Shown here: positions 1-7,094 of the stretch, piece by piece
Layout of the letters: the number at the start of each line of letters is the position of its first letter
How positions within the stretch are numbered: position 1 is the stretch's first letter
Source of the DNA: Verrucomicrobiota bacterium
Lineage (GTDB): Bacteria; Verrucomicrobiota; Verrucomicrobiia; Chthoniobacterales; UBA10450
Length of the DNA stretch: 12,781 nt
Direction: 5' to 3'
Assembly (NCBI GenBank): GCA_003218815.1
Contig: QHON01000047.1
Coordinates: forward strand, 1-12,781
Program-made: the position numbers and the translations under genes
The notes under the pieces: model-generated
What the model saw: only the letters and a program-made list of their open reading frames with translations
Told to the model about the DNA's origin: nothing
Database searches by the model: none

Positions 1-11
1 TAGGCCTAGAT

Positions 12-1430
12 TTAGGCGGAAACAGTGGGCCGCGTTTCGACTGACCGACCCGAACCGAGCGCTGCTTTGACGAAATTATTTCCGAGCTCCCACATCGGGC
101 CTGGGAACTTGCGGCACTCGGTCAGCACGTCGTCCAGCGCATTCACGAACATATCGATCTCGCGCTCGCCGATCATGAGTGGTGGCAAGATCTTCATCAC
201 ATCCATCGCATGCCCGGCCACTTGCGTGAGGATACGATGCTTGCTCAACATCTGGGTCACGATCATTTGCGCAAACAGCACTTTGTCGATCTTATGCAAC
301 AACTTCCACGCCATCTTAAGTTTGAACTCGTGCGGCTCATGAAATTCGATGCCGATCATCAGTCCTTTGCCGCGCACTTCTTTGATGAAGGAATGTTTCG
401 TGCGCAACTGATCGATTTTCTCGATTAGCAGCGCGCCCATCTTCGCCGCGTTTTCGACAAGATTTTCATTATCGATCACTTCGAGCGCCGCGAGCCCGCA
501 AGCCATCGCCAGGTTGTTGCGCCCGAAGGTGGTCGAGTGCACGACACAACGGTCCATCCGGCTAAATGTTTTTTGATAAATGTTGCGCCGGGTCACGATC
601 GCGCCGCACGGGACGTAGCCGCCGCTCAACGTCTTTGCCAGGGTGATGATGTCCGGCTCAAGATTCCAATGCTGAAACCCGAACATTTTACCTGTGCGAC
701 CGAGTCCCGTCTGCACTTCGTCGGAAATCAACAGCGTTCCATATTTCCGGCAAAGCTCCTGGGCACGAACAAAGAAATCGGTCTTCGGCGTTTGGCAGCC
801 TTTCCCTTGCACGGTCTCAATGATGAATGCCGCGACATCGCGCGACGACAATTGCCGATCCAACGCTTCAATGTCCTCAATCGGCACACGCGCATCGAAT
901 CCTTCCATCAGCGGACCGAAACCTTCGGTAAAGCTTTCACAGCCCATCAGAGAAAGTGAACCCAGGCTCAGTCCATGAAATGCGCTGCCCAGCGAAACTG
1001 CTCGTTTCCGACCTGTTGCCGCCCGCGCAAATTTCAACGCGCCTTCCATAGCCTCGGTGCCGGAGTTGCAAAAGAAAACCGCATCCAGATGCGGGGGTGT
1101 TCGTTTCGTTAACGCTTCAGCAAGCAAGCCGCTCAACAGCGAGCAATCCATCTGCACCATGTTCGGCAGATCGAGATCGAGCACATCGCGAATCGCCTGT
1201 TTCACGACAGGATGGTTCCGCCCAATATTGAAAACGCTGTAGCCGCTTAGGAAATCGAGATAGGCGGCGTTATCCATGTCATACAGGTATGCGCCCTCCG
1301 CCCGCGCATAGACTTTGTCGAAGCCGATCACGCGCTGCGCTGCCACCAGTGTGCGGTTAACGTGCCGCTCGTGTAGCTGATAATTCTCACCCAGCCGCGC
1401 TGCGATGATTTCCTTCAAATCAAACCCCAT
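12..1430 (-). CDS. Class III PLP-dependent aminotransferase, HpnO-like
   Basis: This 472-residue protein is a fold-type I, class III (ornithine/acetylornithine type) aminotransferase that moves an amino group between an amine or amino acid and a keto acid using pyridoxal phosphate. Visible marks are the cofactor phosphate motif NSGTEAMEG (residues 122-130), the Asp contacting the PLP ring nitrogen in SDEVQTG (Asp237) and the Schiff-base lysine in LAKTLSGGYVP (Lys266). The N-terminal VQMDCSLLSGLLAE and C-terminal KFPGPMWE stretches match what I remember of HpnO, the aminotransferase that makes aminobacteriohopanetriol, better than ArgD or RocD. No hopanoid gene is nearby, so the substrate is an inference. 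The ATG start has no clear Shine-Dalgarno sequence. It lies 49 bp after the stop of a co-directional gene at 1480, so the two may be co-transcribed. The family call is sure; the substrate is not. Confidence 0.87.
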   Translation of the reverse strand: MGFDLKEIIAARLGENYQLHERHVNRTLVAAQRVIGFDKVYARAEGAYLYDMDNAAYLDFLSGYSVFNIGRNHPVVKQAIRDVLDLDLPNMVQMDCSLLSGLLAEALTKRTPPHLDAVFFCNSGTEAMEGALKFARAATGRKRAVSLGSAFHGLSLGSLSLMGCESFTEGFGPLMEGFDARVPIEDIEALDRQLSSRDVAAFIIETVQGKGCQTPKTDFFVRAQELCRKYGTLLISDEVQTGLGRTGKMFGFQHWNLEPDIITLAKTLSGGYVPCGAIVTRRNIYQKTFSRMDRCVVHSTTFGRNNLAMACGLAALEVIDNENLVENAAKMGALLIEKIDQLRTKHSFIKEVRGKGLMIGIEFHEPHEFKLKMAWKLLHKIDKVLFAQMIVTQMLSKHRILTQVAGHAMDVMKILPPLMIGEREIDMFVNALDDVLTECRKFPGPMWELGNNFVKAALGSGRSVETRPTVSA

Positions 1431-1479
1431 GGCGGAACGCTCTACGATTTACGTTCGAAACGCAACCGCAACGCTCCGG

Positions 1480-1986
1480 CTATGGCTTCCAATCTTGATA
1501 GACTTCATGGGCGCCCATCTGCAGGTTAGTTTTCCCTGGCGAATGTCGCTCCAACTGCATGGCGAGCCATTGGAACCATTCAAAGGTTTTGCGTGAACCG
1601 CTCCGGCGGCGCTCTTCTTCGACGTAGGGCCGCAGCTTCCGCCACGCAAGACGAACCGTACCGCCAACAAGGTCCGCGACAACACGCAGCGGAACGATCC
1701 GCGCATAAACGGAATATCCCAGGCCCTCGAGAATCACGCCAACCGAGTGGGCCGCTTCCAGAATACGCGCGTCCGCTTCGATTGCCGAAGCGCTCGAACC
1801 ATCCGGGATACTGTGCACCGTAATCATCGACTTCATCCACTCCGGCGATAAAAGTGCCTGGACGGCAGAGTAAGCCGCACGCTCTTGTCGCGCTCTTCGC
1901 GATCGCTGCGCTTCAATCAGCCCAAAAGCGACCCCCGTGATAACGGTGAGCGCAGTCGCGACATTCGCAATCGTGCTGAGATCCAC
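1480..1986 (-). CDS. Membrane-anchored DUF4760-like protein, unknown function
   Basis: This is a 168-residue protein of unknown function. One hydrophobic helix fills residues 4-24 (key run ATALTVITGVAFGLIE) and is followed at once by a basic stretch, QRSRRARQER, so the rest should sit in the cytoplasm. The soluble part is helical, with a WMKSMITVHSIP segment, GVILEGLGY and a basic, Trp-containing C-terminal third. The layout resembles DUF4760-type proteins, as remembered. I chose the GTG at 1984-1986. It has a GGAG nine bases upstream (1996-1999), and the protein then begins directly before the helix. A longer reading from a GTG at 2032-2034 would start inside the loop of a strong terminator hairpin and is unlikely. 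The next gene downstream is the aminotransferase. Confidence 0.72.
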   Translation of the reverse strand: MDLSTIANVATALTVITGVAFGLIEAQRSRRARQERAAYSAVQALLSPEWMKSMITVHSIPDGSSASAIEADARILEAAHSVGVILEGLGYSVYARIVPLRVVADLVGGTVRLAWRKLRPYVEEERRRSGSRKTFEWFQWLAMQLERHSPGKTNLQMGAHEVYQDWKP

Positions 1987-2006
1987 ATCTTTATTCTCCG
2001 CCAGAC

Positions 2007-2051
2007 GTAGAAAATGAAAAGCCGCAGGATCCACACTGGATCCCGCGGCTT
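2007..2051 (-). terminator. Rho-independent terminator after the 2074-2424 gene
   Basis: A near-perfect hairpin pairs 2019-2032 with 2038-2051: arms AAGCCGCaGGATCC and GGATCCcGCGGCTT, one mismatch, loop ACACT. Read on the minus strand, the stem is followed by TTTTCATTTTCT, a U-rich tail. It lies 23 bp beyond the stop of the secreted-protein gene at 2074, and so separates that gene from the DUF4760-like gene. The symmetric AA/TT ends could allow some activity on the other strand, but no plus-strand gene runs into it. Confidence 0.82.
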
Positions 2052-2073
2052 CGAGCTTGCGAACTATTTTCGC

Positions 2074-2424
2074 TTATTCCTCAACAACTACGTGCTCCAC
2101 GGCCCGAGTGTCGCCCGTGCCAGTGTAATAAACGCGCACACGCTGACCCGGTCTGAGCGCTGATTTGACGACATGGCCGGCGCCGTTCACAACTCGCGCG
2201 GCAGTGCCCAGGGCGAAGCTAACCGGCCCTTGGTCGCTCTTAACCACAATCGTCTTGCCAGGCTCATAGGTAGTTACCGTGCCGGCAGTGTAGGTTGTGG
2301 TTGTTTCTGTTGTCGTTGTTGGCTGTGTAGCCGTTGTCGTTTGTTCTGTAGTTGTCGTACTCGTCTGCGCAAACGCCAGTGGCGCGATCAGCGCGCAGGC
2401 GAGAGCGATCATTATTCTTTTCAC
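2074..2424 (-). CDS. Small secreted Thr-rich protein (paralogue A)
   Basis: This 116-residue exported protein has no function I recognise. It has a textbook signal peptide (VKRIMIALACALIAPLAFA, probable cleavage AFA|QT), then about 28 residues that are mostly Thr with Gln, Glu and Pro. A compact C-terminal domain follows, opening with GTVTTYEPGKTIVV and holding FALGTAARVV and RPGQRVRVYY, which looks like a small beta-barrel. An SD sequence AAGGGAGG (2433-2440) sits eight bases before the GTG at 2422-2424 but only two bases before the ATG at 2428-2430, so I prefer the GTG. That also matches the GTG start of the paralogue at 2634-2951. The Thr linker is encoded by a GTT/GTC/GTA-like run on the plus strand near 2290-2367, so its length may vary. 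A terminator follows at 2007-2051. Confidence 0.8.
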   Translation of the reverse strand: MKRIMIALACALIAPLAFAQTSTTTTEQTTTATQPTTTTETTTTYTAGTVTTYEPGKTIVVKSDQGPVSFALGTAARVVNGAGHVVKSALRPGQRVRVYYTGTGDTRAVEHVVVEE

Positions 2425-2432
2425 TATCATTG

Positions 2433-2440
2433 CCTCCCTT
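2433..2440 (-). promoter_or_regulatory. Ribosome binding site deciding the start of paralogue A
   Basis: The minus strand reads AAGGGAGG, a strong anti-16S match. Spacing is eight bases to the GTG at 2422-2424 and two to the ATG at 2428-2430, which favours the GTG. Confidence 0.65.
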
Positions 2441-2633
2441 GTTTGTTGTTCGTCTTCCCCAGGGCTCGTAGCCAGGGGATTTTGTGGCCGGCTACCTAGC
2501 GCGGCCGTCAAGAGTTTGACTGTCATTGGGGCCGAGGTATTCGATTGAATCACCTCACCATCCAATCGCACACCGACAAAGGCCGCAGGGATTCGGCAAA
2601 CTCCGCGCCCTTAAATTGTGAATTTATTTTCGC

Positions 2634-2951
2634 TTAATCTTCGTCAAGCACTACCCGCTTAGCAGCGTGCATCTGGCCTCTCGAAGTGAAAACAATGACG
2701 CGACTTCCAGGCCTGATCAGATGTTCGTCGATTTTCCTGCCGGCTTTGTTGACATAATGGGCTGTCTTGCCAAGGGCGTAACTAATCGGATTGTCTTGCC
2801 TTTCAGTGCGGACAACGATCCTTTTCCCAGGCTCGTAGGTGGTTACTGTGCCTTGCGAACTCGTTGTGGTTTCCGTTGTGGTCGCGCTTGTTTGCGCAAA
2901 CGCCAGTGGCGCGATCAGCGCGCAGGCGAGAACGATAATTGTTTTCTTCAC
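2634..2951 (-). CDS. Small secreted protein (paralogue B)
   Basis: This is a 105-residue exported protein, paralogous to the gene just downstream at 2074. The signal peptide (KKTIIVLACALIAPLAFA, cleavage after AFA) is nearly identical to that of paralogue A. The Thr-rich linker is much shorter (TSATTTETTTSSQ). The C-terminal domain again opens with GTVTTYEPGKRIVV and contains YALGKTAHYVN and RPGSRVIVFTS, with roughly half the residues shared by eye. The start is GTG (2949-2951), preceded by AAAGGGGGG (2957-2965) at a five-base spacing. Both genes end near the same TATTTTCGCTTA sequence, so the duplicated segment reached past the stop codon. Its promoter must lie in 2952-3095, shared divergently with purL. 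The function is unknown; an envelope or periplasmic site is inferred from the signal peptide. Confidence 0.8.
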   Translation of the reverse strand: MKKTIIVLACALIAPLAFAQTSATTTETTTSSQGTVTTYEPGKRIVVRTERQDNPISYALGKTAHYVNKAGRKIDEHLIRPGSRVIVFTSRGQMHAAKRVVLDED

Positions 2952-3095
2952 GATAACCCCCCTTTCTTGCTGTTGATGTTCTATTCATGCTTCGTGGCTC
3001 ACTGATTCTACGGACGGGCAACGACCATGTTATTCGAAGCAATATATGAATTGGGCGATTGAGCAGACCCTCAGATTCGCTAAGGTGCGGTGCCA

Positions 3096-5411
3096 ATGAC
3101 TAACGCCGAACCGACTCTCGATCCGGCTGTCACACCGGATGTCGTGGCGGAACACGGCCTCATTCCCGAAGAATTCGAGCGCATCAAGAAAATCCTCGGT
3201 CGTGAGCCCAATTTCACCGAGCTCGGAATCTTTTCCGTCATGTGGAGTGAGCATTGCTCGTACAAAAATTCGCGACGAGAGCTGAAAAAATTCCCGACCA
3301 CTGGACCCAATATTCTTGTGCGCGCTGGAGAAGAAAATGCTGGTGTTGTCGATATCGGTGACGGCTGGGCGATCGCATTTAAGATGGAGAGCCACAATCA
3401 CCCAAGCGCGATTGAACCCTTTCAAGGCGCGGCCACGGGTGTCGGTGGAATCATTCGTGATATTTTCACTATGGGCGCACGTCCCGAATTTTGCCTGAAC
3501 TCGCTGCGCTTCGGGCCCATAACGGAGCCGGTGAGACGAGATTCAAATGCCAGTCCGGCTCAGATCGAGCCGATGAAATCATCCAAGATCGCGGCAAACC
3601 GGCGCTTGTTTACCGGGGTCGTAAGCGGTATCGCTCATTACGGCAACTGCGTCGGTATCCCAACGATTGGCGGCGAGATTTATTTTGATGAAAGCTTCGA
3701 AGGCAATCCGCTCGTAAATGTTTTTTGCCTCGGCGTGTTGCGGCATGAACAGCTCGCACGCGGCGCCGCGCGCGGCGTGAGCAATCCAGTCTTTTACGTT
3801 GGTGCGGAGACCGGACGTGACGGTCTTGCTGGGGCTGCATTTGCGTCCCGCGAACTAACAGATCAATCGCGCGAAGATCGTCCCGCCGTTCAGGTTGGCG
3901 ATCCGTTCAAGGAAAAGTTATTGCTCGAAGCGTGTCTCGAATTACTCGCCCGCGGTGCCGTTGCCGGAATTCAGGATATGGGCGCGGCCGGTCTCACTTG
4001 TGCGACGTGTGAAACGGCGAGTCGTGCCGGCAGCGGAATTGAAATCGATTTGGCCAAAGTGCCAAAACGCGAGCCGGGCATGACACCGTACGAAATTCTG
4101 TTGAGCGAATCGCAGGAACGGATGCTGATCATCGCCAAACGCGGGAAAGGAAACATCGTGCGCGAAGTTTTTGAAAAATGGGATGTGCCCTGTGCCGAGA
4201 TCGGAAACGTGACGGACGATGGCATGATGCGAGTCCGAAATAACGGCGTAATTGCTGCAGAGATTCCGGCAAAACCTCTCGCTGAAGAAGCGCCGCTTTA
4301 CTCACGCGAGGCAAAGGCGTTGCGAAAAACTGCACCGTTCGATCTCGCGACTGCTCCGAAGATCGACAATCATGAGGCGCTGCGCCAACTGCTCGGCGAC
4401 CCGACGATTGCGTCAAAGAATTGGGTGTATCGTCAATACGATCACACCGTGCGGAACGGCACGATTGTAAAACCAGGATCGGACGCCGCTGTCTTCTTCG
4501 TCCGCTACGCAAACAAAATTCTGGCTGCGACGACCGACTGTAATTCACTCTACTGCGCACTCAATCCGCGCGAAGGCGGCAAAATCGCTGTAGCTGAAGC
4601 GGCACGCAATCTCACCTGTTCAGGCGCAAGACCGCTGGCCGTGACCGACAATTTGAACTTTGGCAATCCCTATAAACCGGAAAACTTCTGGCAGCTTCAC
4701 GAAGCGGTAGAAGGCATCGCCGAAGCTTGTCGCGCATTCGGGACGCCAGTTATCGGAGGAAATGTCTCTTTATATAATGAGAATCCGGCGGGTGTTGTCG
4801 ATCCAACGCCGACCATCGGAATGGTCGGCTTGATTGACGAAGAACGGCATATTACCACGCAATGGTTCAAAAACGCCGGCGACGTGGTCATTCTTGCCGG
4901 TCAAGCCGGCAACGAACTCGGCGGGTCGCAGTTCTTAAAAATTTGTCACGGACGCAAGCAAGCTCCCCCACCCCGTGTCGATCTTGAACTTGAAATTAAA
5001 GTGCAAAACGCAGTTCGCGATTTAATTCGCGAAGGCCTGGTGAAGAGCGCGCACGATTGCTCCGAAGGCGGGCTCGCCGTTGCGCTTACCGAATGCTGCC
5101 TTAATCCGTCCGGTCTCTTGGGCGTGGATGTCGATCTTAATTTTAGCGACACGGCAACAGAAATTCTCTTCAACGAATCGCAGTCACGCATTGTGATTTC
5201 CGTCGCGGCGAATGACGCCGAAAAGATGATGTCGATCTTGCGAGAACGCGGCGTTCCCTCTCAGCAATTGGGCAAAGTCGGCGGCGATGAGCTGCGAGTC
5301 CGCATAAGCGAGAAAACGTTCCGCTGGCCGATTGTCGATCTTTACGACGATTGGTTTAACGCCATCCGGCGGGCTGTTGAAGGTGAAACGGAAAGAATTC
5401 CCAGCTTGTGA
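3096..5411 (+). CDS. purL: Phosphoribosylformylglycinamidine synthase subunit PurL
   Basis: PurL converts formylglycinamide ribonucleotide to the amidine using ATP and ammonia from glutamine, the fourth step of de novo purine synthesis, in the cytoplasm. This 771-residue form is the short type that works with separate PurQ (glutaminase) and PurS. Motifs include MWSEHCSYKNSRR with the catalytic His (about residues 49-61), the nucleotide and Mg site ESHNHPSAIEPFQGAATG (about 98-115), VQVGDPF, GIQDMGAAGLT and LSESQERM. The second half repeats the fold with PGSDAAV, NVSLYNE and SAHDCSEGGL. The ATG at 3096 has AAGGTG eight bases upstream; a GTG two codons earlier is possible. About 20 extra residues, compared with B. 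subtilis PurL as I remember it, lie at residues 145-166. purF starts 55 bp downstream. Confidence 0.97.
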   Translation: MTNAEPTLDPAVTPDVVAEHGLIPEEFERIKKILGREPNFTELGIFSVMWSEHCSYKNSRRELKKFPTTGPNILVRAGEENAGVVDIGDGWAIAFKMESHNHPSAIEPFQGAATGVGGIIRDIFTMGARPEFCLNSLRFGPITEPVRRDSNASPAQIEPMKSSKIAANRRLFTGVVSGIAHYGNCVGIPTIGGEIYFDESFEGNPLVNVFCLGVLRHEQLARGAARGVSNPVFYVGAETGRDGLAGAAFASRELTDQSREDRPAVQVGDPFKEKLLLEACLELLARGAVAGIQDMGAAGLTCATCETASRAGSGIEIDLAKVPKREPGMTPYEILLSESQERMLIIAKRGKGNIVREVFEKWDVPCAEIGNVTDDGMMRVRNNGVIAAEIPAKPLAEEAPLYSREAKALRKTAPFDLATAPKIDNHEALRQLLGDPTIASKNWVYRQYDHTVRNGTIVKPGSDAAVFFVRYANKILAATTDCNSLYCALNPREGGKIAVAEAARNLTCSGARPLAVTDNLNFGNPYKPENFWQLHEAVEGIAEACRAFGTPVIGGNVSLYNENPAGVVDPTPTIGMVGLIDEERHITTQWFKNAGDVVILAGQAGNELGGSQFLKICHGRKQAPPPRVDLELEIKVQNAVRDLIREGLVKSAHDCSEGGLAVALTECCLNPSGLLGVDVDLNFSDTATEILFNESQSRIVISVAANDAEKMMSILRERGVPSQQLGKVGGDELRVRISEKTFRWPIVDLYDDWFNAIRRAVEGETERIPSL

Positions 5412-5466
5412 AAGCCGCGTTAGAACGCAACATTTGAACGCCGCCTCATTTAGTGGATTATTTAGT

Positions 5467-6966
5467 GTGATCTCTCCAGACAGCACCGACATCGTCGAGC
5501 CGGGCGAAGCCGAGGCTTACCCGCGGCATGAATGTGGGCTTTTCGGCGTGTTCGGGCACCGAAACGCGGCGGTGCTGACCTACTACGGCCTGTTCGCGCT
5601 ACAGCATCGCGGCCAGGAAAGCGCTGGGATCGTCACGAGCAATGGCCCAGGGACGTCGTTCCTGGTGCACAAAGACATGGGCTTGGTCTCGCAGGTCTTT
5701 GGCCAGGAAGAACTGGCGAAGCTCAAAGGCACGCGCGCGATCGGCCATACCCGTTACTCGACCACTGGCACAAGCACGATCAAAAACGCGCAGCCGTTTG
5801 TGGTCGATTGCGTGCGCGGGCAAATGGCGATCGCGCACAATGGGAACTTAATCAACGCCGATCTCTTGCGCGACGAACTGGAACGCAAAGGTTCCATTTT
5901 TCAGACGACTGCCGACAGCGAGATCATTTTACACCTGCTGGCGCGGCCGGCCGACAATGGCGCCAGCGTGTTATCGGCGCTACGCAGAATCGAAGGTGCA
6001 TTTTCGCTTATCATCATGAGTGAGCGCGAGCTCATCGCCGTGCGCGATCCGTTCGGCTGGCGCCCGCTCTCACTCGGTAAACTTGACGGAGCATATGTAG
6101 TCGCGTCCGAAACCTGCGCTTTTGATCTCATTCATGCGGAGTTCATCCGCGAAATTGAACCAGGCGAAGTGTTGATCATCGACGAAAACGGATTGCGCTC
6201 AGAGCGACCTTTCCCGGACGAACGGCCGGCGTTCTGCATGTTCGAATACGTTTACTTCGCGCGCCCGGACAGCATGATCGGCGGCGTTAATGTTGGAAAA
6301 GTCCGAATGGAAATGGGGCGCGAGCTCGCACGCAAGTTTCCTGTCGAGGCAGATATTGTTGTACCGGTCCCCGACTCCGGAAATTACGCCGCCCTCGGCT
6401 TTGCTCAGGAACTGAAAATTCCTTACGCACACGCCTTCGTCCGCAATCACTACATTGGCCGCACGTTTTTGCAGCCAAGCCAACTCATCCGCGATTTCGA
6501 CGTGCGAGTGAAATTGAATTTGATCAAGGAAATGGTCGCCGGAAAACGCGTGGTGGTCGTGGATGATTCAATCGTGCGGGGAACAACGGCGCGCGCGCGA
6601 GTTGTGACCTTGCGCGAGGCGGGTGCGAAGGAAGTCCACATACGGGTAAGCTGTCCTCCACACCGCTTTGCTTGTCATTACGGCATCGATTTTCCCGATC
6701 CGGAAAAATTGATCGCCAATCAGATGTCGATGGAAGAAATCTGCAAATACCTGGGTGTGGACAGCCTTGGTTATCTCGATATCGAGGGCATGGTGCGGGC
6801 GACCGGAAAGCCATTGAATAGCTTTTGTCTGGCGTGTTTTACGGGCGATTACCCCTTGCCCGTCGATCCTGCGCTCGACAAGTTCATCATGGAAAAACGC
6901 GAACAACGCGCGAGAGCGCTCGCCGATCAAGAAGCGCACCCGACGTTGTTTGCGGATCTCAAGTAA
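5467..6966 (+). CDS. purF: Amidophosphoribosyltransferase PurF
   Basis: PurF makes phosphoribosylamine from PRPP and glutamine, the committed and feedback-controlled first step of purine synthesis. From the GTG at 5467 it has 499 residues. The catalytic N-terminal cysteine is Cys23 in HECGLFGVFGH, so a 22-residue propeptide must be removed, longer than the 11 residues of the B. subtilis enzyme. Other glutaminase marks are LQHRGQESAG, GHTRYSTTG and IAHNGNL. The PRPP loop is VVVVDDSIVRGTT (362-374). Four cysteines at 257, 403, 454 and 457 (last pair in FCLACFTG) match the [4Fe-4S] ligands of the oxygen-sensitive B. subtilis-type enzyme. The start is weakly supported, with only a GGA nine bases upstream. 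A TTG at 5434 is the alternative; an earlier TTG at 5332 would overlap purL by 80 bp and is unlikely. Confidence 0.95.
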   Translation: MISPDSTDIVEPGEAEAYPRHECGLFGVFGHRNAAVLTYYGLFALQHRGQESAGIVTSNGPGTSFLVHKDMGLVSQVFGQEELAKLKGTRAIGHTRYSTTGTSTIKNAQPFVVDCVRGQMAIAHNGNLINADLLRDELERKGSIFQTTADSEIILHLLARPADNGASVLSALRRIEGAFSLIIMSERELIAVRDPFGWRPLSLGKLDGAYVVASETCAFDLIHAEFIREIEPGEVLIIDENGLRSERPFPDERPAFCMFEYVYFARPDSMIGGVNVGKVRMEMGRELARKFPVEADIVVPVPDSGNYAALGFAQELKIPYAHAFVRNHYIGRTFLQPSQLIRDFDVRVKLNLIKEMVAGKRVVVVDDSIVRGTTARARVVTLREAGAKEVHIRVSCPPHRFACHYGIDFPDPEKLIANQMSMEEICKYLGVDSLGYLDIEGMVRATGKPLNSFCLACFTGDYPLPVDPALDKFIMEKREQRARALADQEAHPTLFADLK

Positions 6967-6975
6967 CAAGCACGC

Positions 6976-7094
6976 GTGTCATTCCGAGCGTAGCGAGGAA
7001 CCTCACAGAAGCAGAACAGGCACGCGCACAATCCCCGGTGCTCCTCACGTCCAACGTAATTTGAGAGATCCTTCGCATTCGCTCAGGATGACAC
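6976..7094 (+). repeat. Dispersed inverted-repeat element (MITE/REP-like) between purF and purM
   Basis: An imperfect inverted repeat of about 32 bp brackets this 119-bp segment. The left arm, 6976-7007, begins GTGTCATTCCGAGCG; the right arm, 7062-7094, reversed, begins GTGTCATCCTGAGCG. The arms share GTGTCAT, GAGCG, GCGA and most of the rest. This consensus belongs to a dispersed repeat I know from intergenic regions of many bacterial genomes. Read through in one frame it gives the peptide HSERSEEPHR, which contaminates annotated N-termini. No transposase is present and no target duplication is clear. Transcribed with the operon, the arms could fold into a long hairpin that includes the purM start codon. 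Confidence 0.8.

Noticed and set aside
2468..2495. Hairpin GTAGCC/GGCTAC upstream of paralogue A
   Set aside because: Six base pairs with a 16-base loop, easily expected by chance.
2425..2571. 47-residue extension ahead of paralogue A
   Set aside because: The signal peptide must be N-terminal, and a strong ribosome binding site lies directly before it.
2612..2626. Small AT palindrome TAAATT-GTG-AATTTA after paralogue B as terminator
   Set aside because: The stem is entirely A-T and has no U-run on the minus strand; unlikely to stop transcription.
3040..3052. AT-rich AATATATGAATT as a -10 box for purL or paralogue B
   Set aside because: No acceptable -35 box at 16-18 bases on either strand.
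5332..5466. In-frame N-terminal extension of purF
   Set aside because: It starts at a TTG 80 bp inside purL and does not resemble a PurF propeptide.
6950..7087. In-frame N-terminal extension of purM containing HSERSEEPHR
   Set aside because: It is a translation of the dispersed inverted repeat, begins at a TTG inside purF and has no PurM homology.
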